A DNA stretch of 35,765 bases, taken from contig SAQG01000051.1 in assembly GCA_004020315.1 (NCBI GenBank), positions 1-35,765 of the forward strand, written 5' to 3'. The notes under the pieces were generated by a model. The model saw only the letters and a list, made by a program, of their open reading frames with translations, did not search any database and had not been told where the DNA came from. The translations under genes were made by a program, and so were the position numbers. Positions 32,125-35,765 of this stretch are shown piece by piece. Numbering within the stretch: the stretch's first letter is position 1; every line of letters starts with the position of its first letter. This DNA is from Mesorhizobium sp. (GTDB lineage: Bacteria; Pseudomonadota; Alphaproteobacteria; Rhizobiales; Rhizobiaceae).

Positions 32125-35084
32125 TGGTGGTGAGGGCGGCTGCGGAACAGACCAACTGGCTTCTGAAGCCGGCGGCAAAGCTCGTTCCCCTGGACCAGAA
32201 CCGTGCCAGGCGGGAATTGTCGGAAATCGCTTCCGCCGCGCAGGGAGAGGGGCTTCCCCGGTTGGCGAAATTCCTGGCCGGCAAGGATGCCGTCCAGGAT
32301 CTCCTCGCCGCAGTGTTCGACCTGTCGCCGTTCCTGCGCGACACAGTGCGCCGCCGCCCGCAGATCCTGGATGCGCTTTTCGATGAAACCATCGAGACCC
32401 GGCTGATTACGATCGGCGCCGCGATCGACAAGGCCGCGCGGGCGGAAGCCTTGTCCGAAAGCAGCCTGATGATGGAGCTGCGGCAATGGAAAGCGGAAGC
32501 GCATGTTCTGATCGCGCTGGCCGATCTTGCAGGCGAGGCTGAAACTGCAATCACAGTACGGCGGCTGAGCGATCTTGCCGACGCCTGCACCCGCGCTGCT
32601 GTCGACTTCCTGCTTCGCGACGCGCACGGACAAGGCAAGCTCAAACTGCCGGACCCCGAGGATCCGGCGCGCCGGTCGGGCTGGATCCTGCTCGGCATGG
32701 GCAAGCTTGGTGCGCATGAGCTGAACTTCTCTTCCGACATCGACCTCGTCGTTTTCTTCGACCCGCAAGCGCCTGCCGTCGTCGACCCGCTCGATGCGAC
32801 GGAGCTGTTTTCGCGCCTGACGCGCCGGCTGGTCCGTATTCTCCAGGACCGCACCGAACACGGCTATGTGTTCCGCACCGATCTCCGGCTTCGCCCCGAC
32901 CCCGGCTCGACGCCGCTGGCGATCCCGGTTGAGGCGGCACTGCGCTATTACGAGGCGCGCGGCCAGAACTGGGAGCGCGCCGCCATGATCAAGGCGCGTC
33001 CGGTGGCCGGCGATTTCGCCGCCGGTGCTGCGTTCCTGAAAGATCTCCAGCCCTACATCTGGCGCAAATACATGGACTACGCGGCGATCGCCGACGTCCA
33101 TTCGATCAAGCGCCAGATCCACGCCCACAAGGGGCTTGGCGAGATCGCGGTGAAGGGCCACAACGTCAAGCTCGGCCGCGGCGGCATCCGCGAGATCGAG
33201 TTCTTCGTCCAGACCCAGCAGCTCATCGCCGGCGGCCGCTTCCCCGAACTGCGCGGCCGCGAGACGGTGCCAATGCTTGGCCAGCTTGCGGCACGCGGCT
33301 GGATCACGGCCGATGCGCGCTACGCGCTCACCCGGCAATACTGGTTCCTGCGCCGCGTCGAGCATGCCGTCCAGATGGTCGCCGACGAGCAGATCCATAT
33401 ACTGCCAGAAGATGACGAAGGGCTCGAACGCATTGCCCGCATGCTCGGTTTTGCCGATGCGGCGATCTTTTCCGAGGCGTTCCGCGCCGCACTCCATCAG
33501 GTCGAACGCCACTATGCAGCGCTTTTTGAGACCGCGCCCGAGCTTTCGGCGGGCATCGGCAATCTGGTCTTTACCGGCGATGTCGACGACCCCGATACGT
33601 TGCAGACCCTGCAGAGATTGGGCTTCCAGCGGGCGAGCGACATCTGCCGCGTCATCCGCGGCTGGCATTTCGGCCGCTATCGCGTCACCCAGTCAGCCGA
33701 GGCGCGCGAGCGGTTGACCGAACTGACGCCGGCGCTGCTGCAATCCTTCGGCCAGACGCGCCGGGCGGACGAGGCGTTGATACGCTTCGACGAATTCCTT
33801 GCCGGCCTCCCCGCCGGCATCCAGCTCTTCTCACTGCTCCAGTCCAATCCGGCTCTGCTGAAGCTGCTGGCGACGATCATGGGCGCGGCCCCCCGGCTGG
33901 CCGCCATCATCACGCGCCGGCCGCACGTGTTCGATGGCCTGCTTGATCCGGCCCTTTTGACCGAACTGCCGGACCGCGACTATCTGTCCGGCCGTCTCGC
34001 CGCCTTCCTCGAAGGCGACAGGGCCTATGAGGACGTGCTCGACCGCTTGCGCATCTTTGCGTCCGAGCAAAAATTCCTGATCGGCGTTAGGCTGCTTGCC
34101 GGCTCGATTGATCCGGCCCGCGCCGGCCGTGCCTTTTCCGATCTGGCCGATCTCACCATCGACGCGGCGCTGCAGGCGGTCATCGCCGAGTTCGCGCTAC
34201 GCCACGGTCGCATCGCCGGCGGCACCGTTGCGCTGCTCGGCATGGGCAAGCTCGGCAGCCGCGAATTGACGGCCGGCTCAGACGTCGACCTCATCCTGCT
34301 TTATGATCACGACGCCGATGCCGAAGAATCCGACGGCGACAAGCCGCTCGCTCCATCCCACTATTACTCGAGGATGACGCAGCGGCTGATCGCTGCCGTG
34401 TCCGCGCCGACCGCTGAGGGCGTTCTCTACGAGCTCGACCTTCGCTTGCGGCCGTCCGGCAACAAGGGGCCGGTGGCGACCCATGTCGATGCTTTCAAGA
34501 AGTACCAGCGCAAGGATGCCTGGACATGGGAGCATATGGCGCTGTCCAGGGCTCGCGCGATCGGCGGCGATCAAGCGCTGTGCACCGAGGTCGAGGCGGA
34601 GGTATCGGCGGTGCTTGCCCTGCCGCGCGATAGCGCCAAGGTGATGGCCGAGGCCGCCGAGATGCGCGCGATGATCGAGAAGGAGAAGCCGCCGCGCGAT
34701 CTCTGGGACATCAAACTTATCCCGGGTGGTCTCATCGATCTCGACTTCATCGCGCAGGTGGCGGTGATCACGGGAAAGGTCGAAACCGGCCGCCGCGTCA
34801 CCGGGACAGCCGAAGTCCTGTCGAGGCTGGCGCCGGATTTCGCTAAGGCCCAGATCAGGCAGGAGCTTTGCGATGCCTATGCGCTCTATCTGGCGCTGAC
34901 CCAGATGACGCGGCTGTGCCTCACCGGCGTATTCGAACGGGACGACGTTCCGCCGGGACTTTCGGATCTGCTTCTGGCGGTCACCGACCTGCCGGATTTC
35001 GGGGTGCTGGAAGCGCACCTCAAGGAGACATCGCAAAAGGTCAGGAAGGATTTCGATCTTTTGCTTCGTGCGAAACGACCGTGA
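32124..35084 (+). CDS. glnE: Glutamine synthetase adenylyltransferase/removase
   Basis: A 986-residue bifunctional enzyme, the normal size, that adenylylates and deadenylylates glutamine synthetase in answer to PII protein and glutamine. The N-terminal nucleotidyltransferase (removase) has LGMGKLGAHELNFSSDIDLV near residues 190-210; the C-terminal one (transferase) has LGMGKLGSRELTAGSDVDLI near 705-725; each is followed by a GlnD-like helical PII-response part, the first with KLGRGGIREIEFFVQ and the second with KLIPGGLIDLDFIAQ. TGATG joins it to the histidine kinase gene by a one-nt overlap, so its translation is coupled to a two-component system, a common rhizobial arrangement. Confidence 0.98.
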   Translation: MVVRAAAEQTNWLLKPAAKLVPLDQNRARRELSEIASAAQGEGLPRLAKFLAGKDAVQDLLAAVFDLSPFLRDTVRRRPQILDALFDETIETRLITIGAAIDKAARAEALSESSLMMELRQWKAEAHVLIALADLAGEAETAITVRRLSDLADACTRAAVDFLLRDAHGQGKLKLPDPEDPARRSGWILLGMGKLGAHELNFSSDIDLVVFFDPQAPAVVDPLDATELFSRLTRRLVRILQDRTEHGYVFRTDLRLRPDPGSTPLAIPVEAALRYYEARGQNWERAAMIKARPVAGDFAAGAAFLKDLQPYIWRKYMDYAAIADVHSIKRQIHAHKGLGEIAVKGHNVKLGRGGIREIEFFVQTQQLIAGGRFPELRGRETVPMLGQLAARGWITADARYALTRQYWFLRRVEHAVQMVADEQIHILPEDDEGLERIARMLGFADAAIFSEAFRAALHQVERHYAALFETAPELSAGIGNLVFTGDVDDPDTLQTLQRLGFQRASDICRVIRGWHFGRYRVTQSAEARERLTELTPALLQSFGQTRRADEALIRFDEFLAGLPAGIQLFSLLQSNPALLKLLATIMGAAPRLAAIITRRPHVFDGLLDPALLTELPDRDYLSGRLAAFLEGDRAYEDVLDRLRIFASEQKFLIGVRLLAGSIDPARAGRAFSDLADLTIDAALQAVIAEFALRHGRIAGGTVALLGMGKLGSRELTAGSDVDLILLYDHDADAEESDGDKPLAPSHYYSRMTQRLIAAVSAPTAEGVLYELDLRLRPSGNKGPVATHVDAFKKYQRKDAWTWEHMALSRARAIGGDQALCTEVEAEVSAVLALPRDSAKVMAEAAEMRAMIEKEKPPRDLWDIKLIPGGLIDLDFIAQVAVITGKVETGRRVTGTAEVLSRLAPDFAKAQIRQELCDAYALYLALTQMTRLCLTGVFERDDVPPGLSDLLLAVTDLPDFGVLEAHLKETSQKVRKDFDLLLRAKRP

Positions 35085-35113
35085 GGGCGCAAGGCCAAAC
35101 GGCTGTTCGGCGA

Positions 35114-35180
35114 GAGCATCGGACCCAAAAGTGGTAACCGGTTTCGGGAAATTCCGATGCTCCAACAAAAAGATAGAGCA
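35114..35180 (+). repeat. RIME-like palindromic element after glnE
   Basis: Perfect 10-bp outer arms GAGCATCGGA (35114-35123) and TCCGATGCTC (35153-35162) enclose CCCAAAAGTGGTAACCGGTT and TTCGGG; the tail is CAACAAAAAGATAGAGCAGC. This is the best-preserved of three such elements in the window. It lies 30 nt after the glnE stop and may end its transcript. Confidence 0.7.
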
Positions 35181-35236
35181 GCGGATCGAAATCCGCAGCT
35201 CTAGCATCGGGGGTGACGATGCAACAGGAGAAGGTT

Positions 35237-35713
35237 ATGAGAAAGTCAACCAAACTCGCACTTGCCTTCCTAGCCCTGGCCGGCGCCGTCGGCACCGCAG
35301 CCTATGCCGACGAGCACCCAGGCGCCGGGCCGCGTGACGGCATGATGATGCGCCTCAACAAGGCGATGAAGGATTCGGACGGCACCATCACGTTCGATCA
35401 GTTCTCCGAGGCCATGAACGCGCGACTGAAGAAGGTCGTCGCCGACAATGGCGGCAAGCTGACCGTGGCACAGCTCGCCGACGCGCTGGAGAAGGCACGT
35501 TTCGAGCAGATGGCCAAGCGCATCATCGCCCGCTACGACACCAAGGGCGACGGCACGCTGACGAGCGACGATATCACCAGCCATCAGAAGAAGGCCTTTG
35601 CCATGCTCGACCGCAACAATGACGGCAAGATCGAGAAGAGCGAACTGCCGAAGAAGGGCCGTGGTTTTGGCCGTCAAAGTCAGTGGGATGGTGGCGACGA
35701 CAGCATGCAATAG
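35237..35713 (+). CDS. Secreted EF-hand calcium-binding protein
   Basis: A 158-residue exported protein: signal peptide (residues 1-24, ending AAYA), a first degenerate EF-hand-like loop (DSDGTITFDQF, near residue 47) and two canonical loops, DTKGDGTLTSDD near residue 101 and DRNNDGKIEKSE near 124, with Asp/Asn at the calcium positions and Glu or Asp at position 12. A basic end (KKGRGFGRQSQW) follows. Probably periplasmic and calcium-binding; partners unknown. AGGAG six nt before ATG 35237 decides the start over 35213. Confidence 0.88.
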   Translation: MRKSTKLALAFLALAGAVGTAAYADEHPGAGPRDGMMMRLNKAMKDSDGTITFDQFSEAMNARLKKVVADNGGKLTVAQLADALEKARFEQMAKRIIARYDTKGDGTLTSDDITSHQKKAFAMLDRNNDGKIEKSELPKKGRGFGRQSQWDGGDDSMQ

Positions 35714-35765
35714 AGCGTGATGATTTTAGGTTGGGGCATAGCCGGCCTCGGTGAAGTAGTTGGCG
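35714..35765 (+). repeat. Partial repeat-like end of window
   Basis: AGAGCGTGATGATTTTAGGT after the EF-hand stop resembles AGAGCAAGATGAGGTTAGGT after feuQ (23145 onward). The rest of the element lies outside the window, so only the similarity can be stated. Confidence 0.35.

Noticed and set aside
31704..33668. 654-codon minus-strand ORF opposite the kinase gene and glnE
   Set aside because: A shadow frame of strongly biased coding DNA; both plus-strand genes are beyond doubt.

Overview
The window looks like chromosomal DNA of a rhizobial alphaproteobacterium, most likely Mesorhizobium or a close relative. This rests on gene content (a Ros/MucR regulator, a feuN-feuP-feuQ-like module, the order ccmIEFH - degP - response regulator - histidine kinase - glnE, several alphaproteobacterial DUF families), on high GC, and on rhizobial-type palindromic intergenic repeats. 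No tRNA, rRNA, insertion sequence, integrase or CRISPR array was seen. It reads as core genome with small accessory or lineage-specific genes between.

Layout. 83-5167: SET-domain protein and oligopeptidase B (both minus), a secreted SH3-like protein, the MucR-type regulator with a clear terminator, SufE, and a small secreted DUF5330-type protein. 5639-10107: a membrane histidine kinase of the DivJ/PleC type overlapping a membrane-anchored peptidoglycan-binding protein, a DUF1491 protein, and a DUF2336 protein divergent from a small unknown gene, with a CtrA-box-like site between them. 10107-13678: a GC-rich tandem hairpin repeat, then (minus strand) a class A penicillin-binding protein followed by DUF1214 and DUF1254 envelope proteins. 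13848-16212: a TetR regulator divergent from a non-pyrrolysine MttB-type methyltransferase, with a palindromic candidate operator between them.

16229-19339: a groES-groEL operon under a textbook CIRCE element. GroES carries an unusual triplicated octapeptide at its C-terminus, and a 53-codon ORF with a good ribosome-binding site lies downstream. Divergent from groES is a two-gene cassette ending in DUF1488. 19419-20484: small hypothetical genes and an isolated phage/GTA-like DUF3168 gene. 20657-23146: feuN-like secreted protein, FeuP-like regulator and FeuQ-like kinase. 23344-28018: a lipoprotein and the cytochrome c maturation genes ccmI, ccmE, ccmF, ccmH. 28149-35084: degP, an OmpR-type regulator, its kinase, and glnE, the last three almost without gaps. 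35237-35713: a secreted EF-hand protein.

The functional themes are envelope homeostasis and envelope sensing (FeuNPQ, DegP with its adjacent two-component pair, PBP, peptidoglycan-binding protein), protein folding (GroESL), cytochrome c assembly and nitrogen control (GlnE). The least conventional items are the GroES repeat expansion, the small ORFs with strong ribosome-binding sites, the candidate TetR and CtrA sites, and two dispersed hairpin repeat families, one of which has entered the groES-groEL and ccmE-ccmF gaps.
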